Below, one piece after another: positions 39,615 to 51,749 of a DNA stretch of 64,000 nt. The position numbers were made by a program, and so were the translations under genes. Below the pieces are notes generated by a model. That model was not told where the DNA came from. It was given only the letters and a program-made list of their open reading frames with translations, and ran no database searches. Source of the stretch: Clitopilus passeckerianus (lineage: Eukaryota > Basidiomycota > Agaricomycetes > Agaricales > Entolomataceae); assembly GCA_944990035.1 (NCBI GenBank), contig CALYLX010000117.1, positions 186,001 to 250,000 on the forward strand, written 5' to 3'. How positions within the stretch are numbered: position 1 is the first letter of the stretch; every line of letters starts with the position of its first letter.

Positions 39615-42600
39615 ATGTCGTCTCTCAACCGGCTTCCATCTGTATTCGGTGGTAAGAAATCTAAGCGTGAAGGCGTGAGTAACACTCGGTGTAGCTTGTC
39701 CTCGTTGTGTCATTTGCTGATAATGGTGTGCGCAGTCGACTGGCTCTTCTGGCGATGAAAAGGAATCCTCGTCCAGGGACAAGGCAGCTCAGAAGACTCC
39801 TAAGAGCCCTGCTACTGAGGAACCCCAAGTCATTCGTGATTTCAGGGAACAGGTGTGTTCATTGTTTTTGAACCATGGATAAAATGTTGACGGTTTTCTG
39901 CAGCTCAAGGCTTCCAAAGGAAGTGCTTTCAGTTTGAGCCCTTCAGTATTGGTGAGCGTTTCCATATAACATCGCCGAGGATCTGGATTCACGATCCCTC
40001 CAGTCATCGCTCGTGGATGCCATTCGCCACAAAGAAGCTATCGACGATAGGAAATATCTGGTACGTTGCTAGTCTACAGCAAAAAATATTTTCCTCATCT
40101 TCGCCATCAGCTTGAGCATGCCTTGACCTTCGTTGCGCGCCTTGACGATGGTCCAATCCGTAGCACAATCCAGAACAAGATCGTTGAGCTCCGTATGTCC
40201 AGGTGGTTTTGAAACTCCGCGAAATTTGTTGCTCATTGCCGTTGTAGTTTACAACGATCTTTCGCATCCTCCTGCAACCAGCATTGGCGAAAAGTACCAA
40301 TTCCGTGCTGCGGATGGTGCTTACAACAACCCCGACCTCCCTGACATGGGCAAGGTACGATTATTTCTCGAATAATTGGGAATTCTTGGCTTACAGGATG
40401 CATCAGGCTGGCACACCTTACGCCCGATCAGTTCAGCAGGGCAACCCGCTCCCTAAGAACAGGTTGCCAGATTCTGGCTTGATTTTCGATGTGTCAGTCT
40501 CATTCAACAGGTTTTGAAAGTTACTTTACTTATAGCAACGAATAGTCTCCTCAAGCGCGATGGCTTCAAGGAGCATCCCGCTGGTCTTTCCTCTTTGATG
40601 TTCTCCTTTGCCGCCCTCGTCATCCATACGTACGTGCCTGATCTCCGCATGCTTGATTTGGACGTATCTGAGTTTATCACAGTGTCTTCCGTACCTCTCA
40701 CGTTGATGTCAACGTCAACGAGACTTCGTCTTATGTCGATCTTTCGCCTTTGTATGGTCACAATCAGGAAGAACAAGACAGGATTCGTCTCAGGGATGGT
40801 CGCGGTCTTCTGTACCCCGACAACTTTGCTGAGGACAGGTTGCTCCTCCTTCCTCCGGCCGTCTGTGCCCTCCTCGTTCTGTTCAGCAGGAACCACAACG
40901 TATGTTTTGATAGTTCTGATTGCTGTCCATATCTAACGGCATTTCCAGTACATCGCCAAGAGGCTTTTGGAGATCAACGAACGTGGTGACTGGAGCGCCG
41001 ACATTGCGTCTCTTAGCCAAGAGAAACTCATCAAGCAGGAGGAAGAGATCTTCCAAACTGCCCGCCTCGTCAACTGCGGCTGGTTCGGCTCCGTCGTCTT
41101 CTCCGACTACTTCTCCTGCATTCTTGGCCTCGTCCGAGATGGCAGCAACTGGTCCCTCGATCCCTTCCAGGAAATCCGTAACGAGGACCACTCCGTCTTC
41201 GAGCGTGGAAAGGGCAATGTGTGCAGTGTTGAGTTCAACTGTCTCTACCGCTGGCACGCAACTACTTCCCAACATGACGAGGAATGGGTTGCCAGCACCT
41301 TTGCGAAGTATTTCGACAACAAGAGCCCCGATGACTGCTCCCTTGAAGACTTCAAGGCTGCTGCACACAAGATCGCCGCACAGCGCCCAGATATCCACCA
41401 CTGGACTTTCGGAGAGTAAGTTTGATACAATTTGCTTTGTGAACAACTAAGTTTAACCCTTTGTTTTGTAGCATGACCCGTCAGGACGATGGCAGCTTCA
41501 AGGATGACGACTTGGCCAAGATCATCCAAGATGCCACCGACCGGCCCGCTGGTGCTTTCCGTGCTCGCGGTACTCCCGCTTGCATGCGTCTCCACGAGAT
41601 CATGGGTATTGAACAGAACAGACGCTGGGGTGTCTGCTCCCTGAACGACTTCCGCCAATACCTCGGCCTCAAGCGCTACACCAGCTTCAAGGAATGGAAC
41701 CCCGAAACAGAAATTCACGAAGCTGCCGAGAAGCTCTACGGCCACATCGACAACCTCGAGCTCTACGTTGGTCTTCAAGCCGAGCAGGCCAAGCCCGTTA
41801 TGGAGGGTGCAGGTCTTTGCCCTGGATTCACCATCAGTCGTGCTATTCTCAGCGATGCTATCGCCCTCACTCGTGGTGATAGGCACTTCACTCATGACTA
41901 CACCCCCTTCAACCTTACTTCCTGGGGCTTCGCTGACTGCCAGCGTGATCCCGGCGCATACGGTTTCGGAAGCACCCTTGGAAGGCTCCTCCTCCGTACC
42001 CTCCCCAACAACTTCGGCGAGAAGAGCGTCTACACGTTCTTCCCTTTGATGACTCCTCCCTCGATGAAGACTCGCCTCACGAAGTTGAAGGTGCTTGATC
42101 AGTATGACCTTGAGCGGCCCAAGTCTATCACGCCCACTCAGACCGTGAAGGAGTACTCTCAAGTTGCGGAGATTGTCAACTCTCCTGCTGTCTTCGAGGC
42201 TCCTTATGCAACCCGTGCAGCTCGTGTTATTCCAGGCAAAGGGTGAGTTTTTCTTATTATAATAAATTCATTGGGATGGAGTCTTACGATCTTTCAGATT
42301 CTACACCGTCGAAGGTGCTGAAGCCCAAGCCAAGGTCTGGAAGGCACTTGCTAGCACCCCCGAGGAGATCAGCAACATCACCACCGACTTCTACGACCTC
42401 GCGAAGAAGCTCATCGAGACTCGTTCATATGGCCTCGTCGGCAAGAAGACCCACGGCATTGATGTTGTCCGGGATGTTCTCAAGACCGCTCCCGTCATGT
42501 GGGCTGCATCCGACTTGGCTGGCATTCCTCTGAAGACTAAGGAGCACCCTGATGGAGATTACACTCCTGAGGAACTCTACAATGTCTTGGGCGAGGTCTA

Positions 42601-43647
42601 CTCGTAAGTGGCTTCCTTGAGATTTCTTTGACATGAGACTTATTTGCAATTCGATAGCTTCATCTTCCTCGACATCGAGGCTTCAAAGAACATGGTTCTC
42701 GGCCAGAAGGTTGTCAGTCACGTCAAGACCCTCCTGGGTCAGATCAAACAGAACCTTCATAACGAGGGCAAGGATAGGAGGGTGAGTAGCCTCCACATCT
42801 ATGCTGCGGCCACCACTAACGTCCTTTCCTAGAATTCGATGGCTCACCTCCTCGGCTCTGTCCAGACCATGATGAAGAAGCAAACCAAGGACGAGCGCGA
42901 CCAACACCAGATCATCAAGCGTTTGGCTACTCTCGGTGGCTCCACCGATGAACTTGCGAACACCGTCTTGGCTCTTATGGTTGGCACAACCATCGAGATT
43001 TCTCTTGCTTTGACGAATGTTGTCAACCTCCTTGTCGGTACTGAGGAGCACGGCGCCGCGCTCTCTGCTCAACTCGCTGATGCAAAACGGGCAATGTTGA
43101 TGCCTATATCTACGAGGCTCTTCGTACGTGTTTTTACGGACCATTCGCCTTCAATTGTACTCACAATACTCTCCTTTTCTCTAGGTATCGACCCGCCCTT
43201 GCAGGGAGTCTACCGCACCGCCAACAAGGATGCCAAGGTCGGCGACTTTGCGGTGACAGCAGGCCAGCGCGTCTTTGCCGATGTCGTCTCTGCGAACGCT
43301 TCAGAGTCCATCTTCCCCTCGCCGCAATCTGTCAACGTCCAAAGGGACCGCAAAGCCACTATCTTCACTGACGGTGCCTTCACTCACGTCGGAGAGACCT
43401 TGACCGTTAAGATTGTCTCGGAGGTTCTTCGTGCCGTCTATGGCTTCAAGAACCTGCGCCGTGCACCTGGTGGATCTGGCCAGCTTCAAAGGTTCAGGAA
43501 TGAGGCTCGACCTGATCTCCGCTGGTGTTACCTCGACGACACCATGTTCTCGACGGCTTGGCCCCACTCTCTCACTTTGTTGGTAAGTTGCATGTTTCTG
43601 TAGGCCCGATGATTGAGTTCTGACGTCTTTCCCAGTACGATGCATAA
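39615..43647 (+). CDS. Fatty-acid dioxygenase of the Ppo/linoleate diol synthase family with degenerate P450 domain
   Basis: Heme peroxidase-like dioxygenase that makes hydroperoxy-linoleate (oxylipin or 1-octen-3-ol precursor), fused to a P450-like domain. The start is MSSLNRLPSVFGGKKSK. The peroxidase half has RAADGAYNNPDLPDMG, SFAALVIH (candidate distal His), VNETSSYVDLSPLYG, RNHNYIAKRL (proximal His) and EFNCLYRWH with the catalytic Tyr. The second half reads YTPEELYNVLGEVYSFIF, YIYEALRIDPPLQGVYR and LRRAPGGSGQ. Where P450s have the heme-ligand Cys (G-x-x-x-C-x-G) this protein has DGAFTHVGE: histidine at 43385-43387. Near 43084-43092 the frame must shift by one base to join LSAQLADAK to NVDAYIYEALR. 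The last exon (43636-43647) encodes YDA. Dioxygenase activity is plausible; isomerase activity is unlikely. Confidence 0.88.
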
Positions 43648-43925
43648 AAATCTTCAGTATCTTTTCCCTTCGTCATAGTACCAAATGTATTCAACACTCG
43701 TTTTGTTCCGCAATTAGTCTTTCTTCATGATTATGATGTTATGTAACTTGACAAGCAATGAAATTTTCTTGACCATGCAACTTCTGCTAGAAAGCAAGCT
43801 GATTGAAATAACGTTAACGGAGAGCATCGAACAAGGACATATCGCCGAGCCCGTGTATAGTTTGTGTTCATGATGACTGAATATTTACAAAATCTATCTG
43901 CAAGAACCTATCTCTGCTAGATTTA

Positions 43926-46900
43926 TCATCGCTTTCCAAGCCCCTCGACGACCTTCTCCAATAACTGTTCAATCCGCTTCTGCCTCTTCTCCATCTCTTC
44001 TAACCGTCTATCCATGTCAGATTGTAGCTGTTCGGGATGTTCCTCCTCCATGTCCTCCAACTCTGCCGCAGTTGGAGGGGTTTTGATATTCGAATCCTGC
44101 TCAGGACTGCCTACAAGCGGAGCTCGATTGCGTCGTCCAGGTGAAGGCAGTGATGTCTGGGATCCCACGCTCCCAGGACTCCCTGTGAAAGGAGGTGGAG
44201 ACGGCTGTTGACCTGATGAGCTTCTGGCAAGTGGCGACAGATAATGCTGATTAGGAGGATGTTCGGGCTGTGGAGATAGCGACGGGAATTTCTTGAGTGC
44301 TGTAGAGTGTGCCTGCGCTTGATGTGGCCGCAGGGCTTCTGGCTGGTGCAGAGACACCATCGACGACAATCTTCGTCGGCTTGCAGGGCCATAGCTCACT
44401 ATGGGGGACGCGGGCGTTGGTGGAGGTTTGTCATTTTCGGAGGGACCTTCTTCCGGTATGTCTACCACTAACGGTTGGAAGACTTGCGCGAGCGGGCTGG
44501 CACCGTAATTCTGATCTGTCAGCCCGCGCTGGAACACGGAATTGACTCTTAGTCGTGGAGGAGCTTCACTTTGCTGGCGTTGGGGTTGCGCTGGCTGGCC
44601 GTTAGAGAATTGTGACGAGCGACGCGCCCTTGGCTGTGGGAAAGGATAGGGTGTATCCTCTTCGCCAGTGTCCAAGGCACTCTCAAATTCATCTTCAATT
44701 TCGAATATCTGCCCAAATCGTGAGCTCAGAGCTGCTTGTCGGGTAGAGAGATGCAGGGAAACCCACTGCACTGATATCGCCATATGAGCCAGCCAAACCT
44801 TCGAAGAAAGCTGACAAAACGATGAGACATTGAACATCAAATACGGGCTTTCGACTCACTCATCCTCTTCAATCCTCTTGGAAGGGTGTCCACAATCGAG
44901 TCAGTTACAGAACTGAGGGTCTCGTAGAATCCCATGGTTCCACTCTTCTTAGATTGCCTCTCGTACAACGATATCATAAGTAAGAGAGGGAAGCTGGTAA
45001 GCCTAGCATAAACAGATCAACATTAATTAGTAATTAGATATACTGAGTATAAATACCTGATCATGAAAACATTGAATTTGTGGAACCATCTTGGGGAGAG
45101 AATGTAACTTGCTGGCAGCATGATGCACACTGCCAGAAGGTTCACAGGTGGCTGGTAAGAAAACAAGAAGTCGGCTTTGACGCTGAGAATCTTCACTTAG
45201 TATCCCAATAGCAACTCGTAGTGGTATGCGTACCCTTCAATTGTCAAGACAGCCTTCCGGAACATTGCCTGTATGTGGCCATTGAGTTGAGCTACGTCAG
45301 GAACAAGAAAGCTATATGCATACCTCAGCTGCTGCGTCCTCGTTGATCGTTGCAAATGTATTTGAGAGTATCTGGTGGTAACATGGTCAATCATGCTCAA
45401 CGGTGTGGGGTCCCTAGAGGAGGCATACGGAGACAAGAACTGGACAATAGTGTCTTTTAGCGAATGCTAACATAAATAGGTATTAAAATTCACCTGTAAG
45501 CAGCAGTGTATTGCTCAGGCAAGCATAAGTCACCATCAACACTGGTCCGAATATCGGGTGGAACTCAGCTAATGAGGATCGGCTGATATTAGCTGAAGGC
45601 TCCATGGACAAGTCAATGATGAAACCCTTACTTGCACGATCAAATCCGCTAGCATCAAGCCCAAACCAGAGATCGAGCATCCACCATGCAATTTGCCTGT
45701 GAGTGGGACTTTAGCAACGAAGGAAAAGGCATCAAATAAACAAGCTCACCCTGCTCCATATTTTGCTTCATTACGACTCAACCTAGAGGATACGAACGTC
45801 AGAAGGTGTATATAGCGAGATGGAGAAAGCATCACATACGTCCAAAGCGCATACAGGAAGCCACAGAAGCACCATACGGCGATGAACATCAGGGCTGCAA
45901 ATTGCACAATCATTGCGCGTAAGGAGAGAACCATTAGATTGTCTTTCAGCGTTACGAACGCCAGCCTACGTAAGAATAGCAATCAGTTGAGTACGGGCCT
46001 ACAATGAGAATCTTCAACAAACCGAGGGAACAGCAGACATGCAATGAGCGCAAGGGAGTCGATAGCCGTGTCACCGGCCCATCTCGCTTTATGCCCGAGT
46101 TTTTGAGTAAATATTGGGCGTAAGACAAAAAGAGATATACCGTGGTAATGGATTCCGTATAATCTGAGGATGGCATATGCTGCATACATGGTGACTATAT
46201 GCGGTGACGTTAGAAATGACGGTCGAAGAAAATGGGGCAAGACTGACTGAATGCGAGATCGAATCCGTTCTGTCTCAAATTAGATGCCAATAATTCAGGA
46301 AAGGGCGAAAGCACTCACCCATGTCCCTTTGAAATACACTGTGAAGAGGTGTTACTTGAGCGGAAGCCGTCGAAGCAAACGCAGAATTTACCTTTGATAC
46401 CATGTTCTTGCATGGCAGCTACCTTTTCTAGCGTGAAACCCAGGGCGTACACCATAAAGAGGATCTCAATCGGGTCAATCCGATAGTGGTACTTGTCAAC
46501 TTCTATTGCACAGATGAACAGGATGAACAAGATTAGGAAGCTGTGAATCCGGTCAGCTAGGAAATTAGAGATGAGAAACGAGTTCTACTTCATATACTCG
46601 AGAACCGAGCGAATAGCTGGTACTTTCAGACTGCATAAGAACATAAGAGGTGGTTGAAAACGAGTAGGGAGGCGTGATGTCCTCACCGGTAATGGTCAAG
46701 CAATGGAGCTTTGTGAGGGTCATAGAAGTGTATTGGGGTTCGCTTGTAGGTCTGAAGGTGGCCTAAGGATACCGCATGGTCAAAGACAGGAAACAGGGAC
46801 TAACATCGGAGAGGATAGAATGGCTACTTTGCGCCTGGTATACACACTTGCCTCTGGAGCGTGCATTAGCAAACACCCAAGAAATAGAAGCACAACACTC

Positions 46901-47823
46901 ACGACCATATGGCATTGATCACCCGTTGACACTGACTGCTTTTTATGAATCGCTTGGCTTTGCCCAGAATTGCCATCTCAATCGCGTTTCCAACTCTTTC
47001 CTCCAAATCATCATCTCTCTCCTCCCTAGCCCTGTTGATCACATTGGCGTCGGCTCCATTGTACACAGGCCAGGTCGTCGTTAAGGCAAGAGCCAGGTGC
47101 ATCGTGCTGCCTCCATAGTCCCTGAATACTCGAGTGGCTAGAAGCTCGCAAAGGAGGGCCCGTGAACGTGATACCGTGGCGGTGAGGGGATTATCGTCTC
47201 GGATGAACTGGACCCGGTTGAGGAGGAGGCAAAACACGACGGCCATGTTCCCGGAGCGTTGGATAGAGAGGTACTTCTCTACCAGAGGCTGGACGAGGGT
47301 GTAGGTGATGTCTGGGGCGGTTAACTGGTCGATTCGTCTTGTCAGAAATCAACTTCGGCCAAGGAGGTTGGGAGCTTACGGCTTCATAGGTCAATGGTGT
47401 GTCTAATTCCTGAGGTCAGCAAACATCCTACTTGGATCGCTAGAGGGTTTCTCACCGATAAAATGCTGTCAAAGAGAAAAAAGCGGTTAGAGTTTTGGAA
47501 AGCTGGCCAGAATTGCTTCATAGTCCCAGCACGAGGCATGGAGCCGAGCTCATAAAGGCCGCATATCGCTCTTCTTTCTAGGCGCATAACACTGCTTAAG
47601 CCTTCTATACTCACAATTATATCCTGCAAGCATTGTCAGTACCGTTTGTCTTGCAACCAATGCACGCGTAGGCTCACCGATCTTATAAGGTGGATTATTG
47701 GAAAGACCTCTGTCGCTTCAACGTCTTCACTGCTCAATGACAGTACTTAGAGCTATACAATGAGCTCGAATTACGAACATACTGTCGCAGGAGTGGGCGA
47801 GTCTCCGCTTGCGCTTCAGACAT
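43926..47823 (-). CDS. YVC1: Vacuolar TRP-type cation channel YVC1
   Basis: Calcium-permeable TRPY channel of the vacuolar membrane, releasing stored calcium on osmotic or mechanical stimulation. The start at 47823 (MSEAQAETRPLLR) joins by splicing to HEDVEATEVFPIIHLIRS and then to DII. The N-terminal cytosolic part includes TLVQPLVEKYLSIQ and VFCLLLNRVQFI. Hydrophobic spans follow (FLILFILFICAIEV, IEILFMVYALGFTLEKVA, MYAAYAILRLYGI, MIVQFAALMFIAVWCFCGFL), and the pore side has WFGLDASGFD. The segment LVSILSNTFATINEDAAAE lies after the last span. The C-terminal tail is acidic (DEFESALDTGEEDTP), then Ser/Pro-rich, and ends in a coiled coil (MDRRLEEMEKRQKRIEQLLE). More than ten small introns are needed. 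It is convergent with the Ppo gene, 278 bases apart. Confidence 0.88.
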
Positions 47824-48160
47824 TGCGGCGATATTGGCGCATAAACTTGAAGGTAAGTGTCGCTGTGACGCCCAGTATGTTCTATGACAACATGTTTCCC
47901 ATCGCCACCCAAAGGCGCCCAAAGTGGCCATGTGGCTCAAGCGCTCATCACTATCAAACCCAGAACTTTAGAGAATAGCTTGGCCTTGTAGCTGTTGGGC
48001 TAGTTGATATGGCTCGAAATTCGCAACAATAGCATATGTAACATTCATCATTCATAGGTATATGTATGTTCGAGTTCGGCAGTCAAAGGTAGTATTAAAT
48101 CCATGATTACTAGATCAAATAAATAGCGTAGTGAGGATACAGAGCAAGGCCAAAGAGCGT
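47824..48160. other. Intergenic: YVC1 promoter and HLJ1 3' region
   Basis: About 340 bases between two minus-strand genes. AT-rich, with no TATA box or coding frame I would support. Confidence 0.4.
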
Positions 48161-49658
48161 CTATCGGATAATATTCTTCTTCTTCAGTATCTCGCAAGCC
48201 TCAACCTTCCTCTCATCAATCTTTTTCACCTTCTCCCAGTCAGTCCCAATACCCAACAACCCAATTTCCTGGTCCCTGTCCCTTTGCTTTCTATCCATTC
48301 CTCTTTGGCACTCTGAATATTTTTCTTGTGTCCACGCACGATCAACATTATTTTCAAATTGCATCAGTCCAGGGCCCCGCTGCTTGGTTGCAGCTTTATC
48401 GGATGATTCGGCTGCTTGCCTTGCAATCTCAGCACCAATGACGGGATGCGACATGAATTCGCCCTTGTTGACGTGATAGTCAATTCCTAGGCCGTGTGTC
48501 GTTCGCTGAACATTGAACCGTGTAGAACCATCGAAGGAGAACCTGGGATCAGGGAAGGGGGTGTGCTGAATAGACTGGGGAGAGCCGAAAGTAACGAGAA
48601 AGCAAATAGCAGGAGCAAGGGGAGGAGCTGAATTAATATTGACCGGGGTTCCGTGGGATTAGCGTTCCGTTCGAATCCCCGACCTCCCATACCCATGCCT
48701 CCCATACGCGTCGTTGTGAATCCGCCGCCAGATCCAAAGCTGAAGGATACACCTGGGCCGCCAAAGCCTGAAGTTGCGAAGGTGGTGCCGCCCATACCAC
48801 CCATTCCGCCTCCGAAGAACATGTTGAACAAGTCTTCTGGGCTTATCTCGCCATCGAACCCGCCGCCGTTAAAGGAAGTTGCGAATCCAGGTGGCGCAGA
48901 CGATGACCTGCCACCATATCGGTCTTCGGGGTCGACTCCACTCTGGTCATATATCGCACGCTTCTGGGGATCTGGTACGAGATATGAGATTATGAGTGCT
49001 GAAAACATACTGCAACCCACCTGACAGAACCTGGAAAGCCTTAGAGACGACTGTAAACCCCAGAATTGAGTAAGGAAGTCATCGAGCCTTGTTAGGGAAT
49101 GAATTTACGTTTGAATGCTTCGTCAGCCCCTGGTGCCCCATTCTTGTCAGGATGAAGAGCGAGCGCGAGCTAAAGGTGTTGTCAGCACAAAAAACCGCTG
49201 GGGACGTCGCGGGAACGCAGTACCTTGCGATATGCCTTCTTGATGTCATTTTCTTCGCAGCTCTTCTCTAAAGCCAGGATCTCGTAGTACGCAGTGACTT
49301 TACATGTGCGAACCCTCTTCACGACGGCATGTTGTTCTGGGGTATATTCTCTCTTCTTCTCGCTTGTCCCATTGCTGCCACTGGCAGAACCATTTGAACT
49401 CGACGCTTGTGCTTGTGGTGCATGCCGATGCTTGACTCCAGCTGCCGATGGGTGCTCCTCCGTTGCTGAGGATGTAGATGCTGCTGGTTGATCGGCACCA
49501 GCAGCATTAATAACAGCAAGTAACTTGACTGCTTCTACCGTCTCGAAGAGGGATATGGATTTCTGACAGAACTTTCGTGCAGATGAATGATTGCCAGCAT
49601 CATGGTGTTTCCTCGCAATTCTCAGGCACTTCTCTGCTTCATCTCTGTTGCTCTCCAT
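48161..49658 (-). CDS. HLJ1: ER membrane J-domain protein, HLJ1/DNAJB12 type
   Basis: Tail-anchored co-chaperone of Hsp70 on the cytosolic face of the ER, with a role in ER-associated degradation. The start is MESNRDEAEKCLRIARKHHD, an N-terminal helical region typical of DNAJB12/14. After a Ser/Ala-rich linker comes the J domain: TAYYEILALEKSCEENDIKKAYRK, LALALHPDKNGAPGADEAFK (HPD motif intact) and AFQVLSDPQKRAIYDQSG. A Gly/Phe-rich stretch (FFGGGMGGMGGTTF) is followed by the membrane span ILIQLLPLLLLFAFSLLSAL. The C-terminal DUF1977-like region includes HVNKGEFM and ends KKKNIIR. Introns at about 49180, 49110 and 48990 preserve frame. It starts 174 bases from the divergent F-box gene. Confidence 0.9.
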
Positions 49659-49832
49659 TATCGACGATGACCAGTGGTTTCCAGAGTCTAGAAGAGTCTT
49701 GACGGCCCCAAATTTGCAGTCGCCGTCGTTCTTCGAGGTGGGAACAGTAAAGGGTCCGCTTATGTAATCGCCACGAAGACATATGAATTGATCGCCGGAG
49801 GCGCTTTAGTCATTCCAATTCAAGCACATTGC

Positions 49833-51749
49833 ATGAAATCCTCGATTCCTGGACAGGAGAATGAATCCTCAGAGCTTGCTAGGTTCAGGCAGGAGTGGCT
49901 GGCTGAACTTAGAAAGAGACGAGGAAGCCAACCTGGCAAGACTACGGATGACGATGAACATGTCGCACAGGCTCTGAATGCGCCGAGCACTAGTTCTGCC
50001 TCTACCAAAGGCAAAGCAACTGTTCCTCCCAGTGCTGGTATACCAGATGAAACAGTGCCGGGACCTTCAAACCAAGTCATCGCAGGCGTCCCGGCAGCTT
50101 TCGCTACTGTGACCTCAGCTTCATTGGCTTCGCCTCCTCAAGTTGCCCATCCTAGTCTTACCAATGCTCTTGCGGTCTATCGACAAGCTGTCGAGCACGA
50201 AACACGAGGCAAATTAGACGAGGCAATGATCCTCTACCGTCAGGCTTTCCGCATGGTAATTCATCTTCATCCTCAATTTATTACGATGACATACTGAGAG
50301 CATAATTAGAACGATAAAGTCGACAAGGCCTACGCTAGAGAAGAGATGATTGCGGCCATCGTTACCTCCAGTACCGAGAAGAAGCACCACAGGAACAAGT
50401 CAGTCGACGTGGTCAATGATGAACTTGTTGGCAAGATGAAGAAGTCTCTCCACGTCAATGAAACCTCCGTCTCGATCCCATCGGCTTCAGGAACCCTTGC
50501 GTCTCTCGTCAAGGGTTTCCCAGCGGCTCTGAAGTTCCAACCTGAGCTGGAAACGGAACCTGTTCACCTGAACATGCTCCCTGACGAGATGCTCATTATG
50601 ATACTTCTGCTGTTGCACCCAACTATTCTCGAACGCTTTGCAAGTACCTGCAGAAAGGCGCGATTGCTCACGTTGGAACCTGCTATATGGAGGTACGCAA
50701 CAGACTTGGCGATCCTTACGCCTGCTGAACTACTGTAATTTCTAGGCGATATGTGGTTGGGATCTATAGATCCCCACAGATCAACGAATTAGAGGACCTA
50801 GAGCTCATCATCCTGCGGTCACTCTTTGATTACCGCCGGGTTTTCATTGAACAACCTAGGCTTCGCTATGACGGCGTATACATCGCTACCTGCCACTACG
50901 TGTGAGTCACATCGCTCCCGTCTTTCGCTACAATCCACTCATTCCTCATTTGCTCCGTGACAGACGGGCGGGCCTAAGCGAGAACCACTGGGTCAATGTT
51001 AGTAGGCTGTCTTTGCGCTTTTGGCACCTTCTGACGCCATCTTTGTCGCAGATTAGCCATCTGATCACCTACCACCGCTACCTGTAAGTAGCACTGCAGA
51101 GATTGGTTTGAATTCCAGCGAATGTAACCTCCCCTCACGGGTGCGAGCGACCTTCGACTAAATCTTTATCGGTTTGACTGATCAAGATTTCTTTTTTGAA
51201 TTCAAACCAATCTTGGCGGTGTATCATCCACTTTTGCTTGCGTCTCCAAGCTGCTTACACCGTGCTTTCATCCAGGCGATTCCTCCCCGACGGTCAAGTT
51301 CTTTCGCTCCTAGTTAATGAAGAGTTCGCGCCGCAACAAGTTCTTCCCATTCTGAAGCCTTCTCTCCGCATGAAGGTCAACTTCTTCCCTTCCCCTGGTT
51401 TGAAATATACGTGACCTTTGCGCAGGGCTTCTACATTGGCCGGTGGCAGCTCGATGGCACCATCATTACCCTTTCCAACCTACTTGACGCCAGCGGGCGA
51501 TTCTACATCCCTCAAAGCGGAGCTATGGAGGACATGTCAACCAATGCACATGCCGAAGCCATCCAACACATGCGCTACACCTTCCAGATGAAACTTGAGC
51601 TAGTGTCCCGCCCACTCGGCAGATGGAACAAACTCAACATCCTGAATTATTCTTCTGTCAACCTTGGAAATGGGGACATCTGCCCTGTCGGGTTGAAACA
51701 CGAGAGACCGTTTTGGTTCTCCAAGGTAAGGTCTTATCCTTTGTACTGA
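49833..51749 (+). CDS. HRT3: F-box protein of the FBXO9/HRT3 family
   Basis: SCF ubiquitin-ligase substrate adaptor related to yeast Hrt3 and human FBXO9. The start MKSSIPGQENES is preferred; an in-frame ATG at 49788 is the alternative. The N-terminus has SELARFRQEWLAELRKRR and a TPR-like unit (ALAVYRQAVEHETRGKLDEA) interrupted by an intron at about 50256. The F-box is HLNMLPDEMLIMILLLLH ... FASTCRKARLLTLEPAIWR. The conserved C-terminal region reads YDGVYIATCHYVRAGLSENHW, LITYHRYLRFLPDGQVLSLL, KGFYIGRWQLDG and ERPFWFSKVRSYPLY. About six introns. An extra terminal intron (donor at the final FSK codon) is possible and would change only the last residues. Confidence 0.88.

Noticed and set aside
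40883..42162. Long minus-strand frames opposite the Ppo gene
   Set aside because: They mirror strongly biased codons of the real plus-strand exons, which carry all family motifs.
42683..43144. Minus-strand 153-codon frame
   Set aside because: Antisense shadow of the P450-like half of the Ppo gene.
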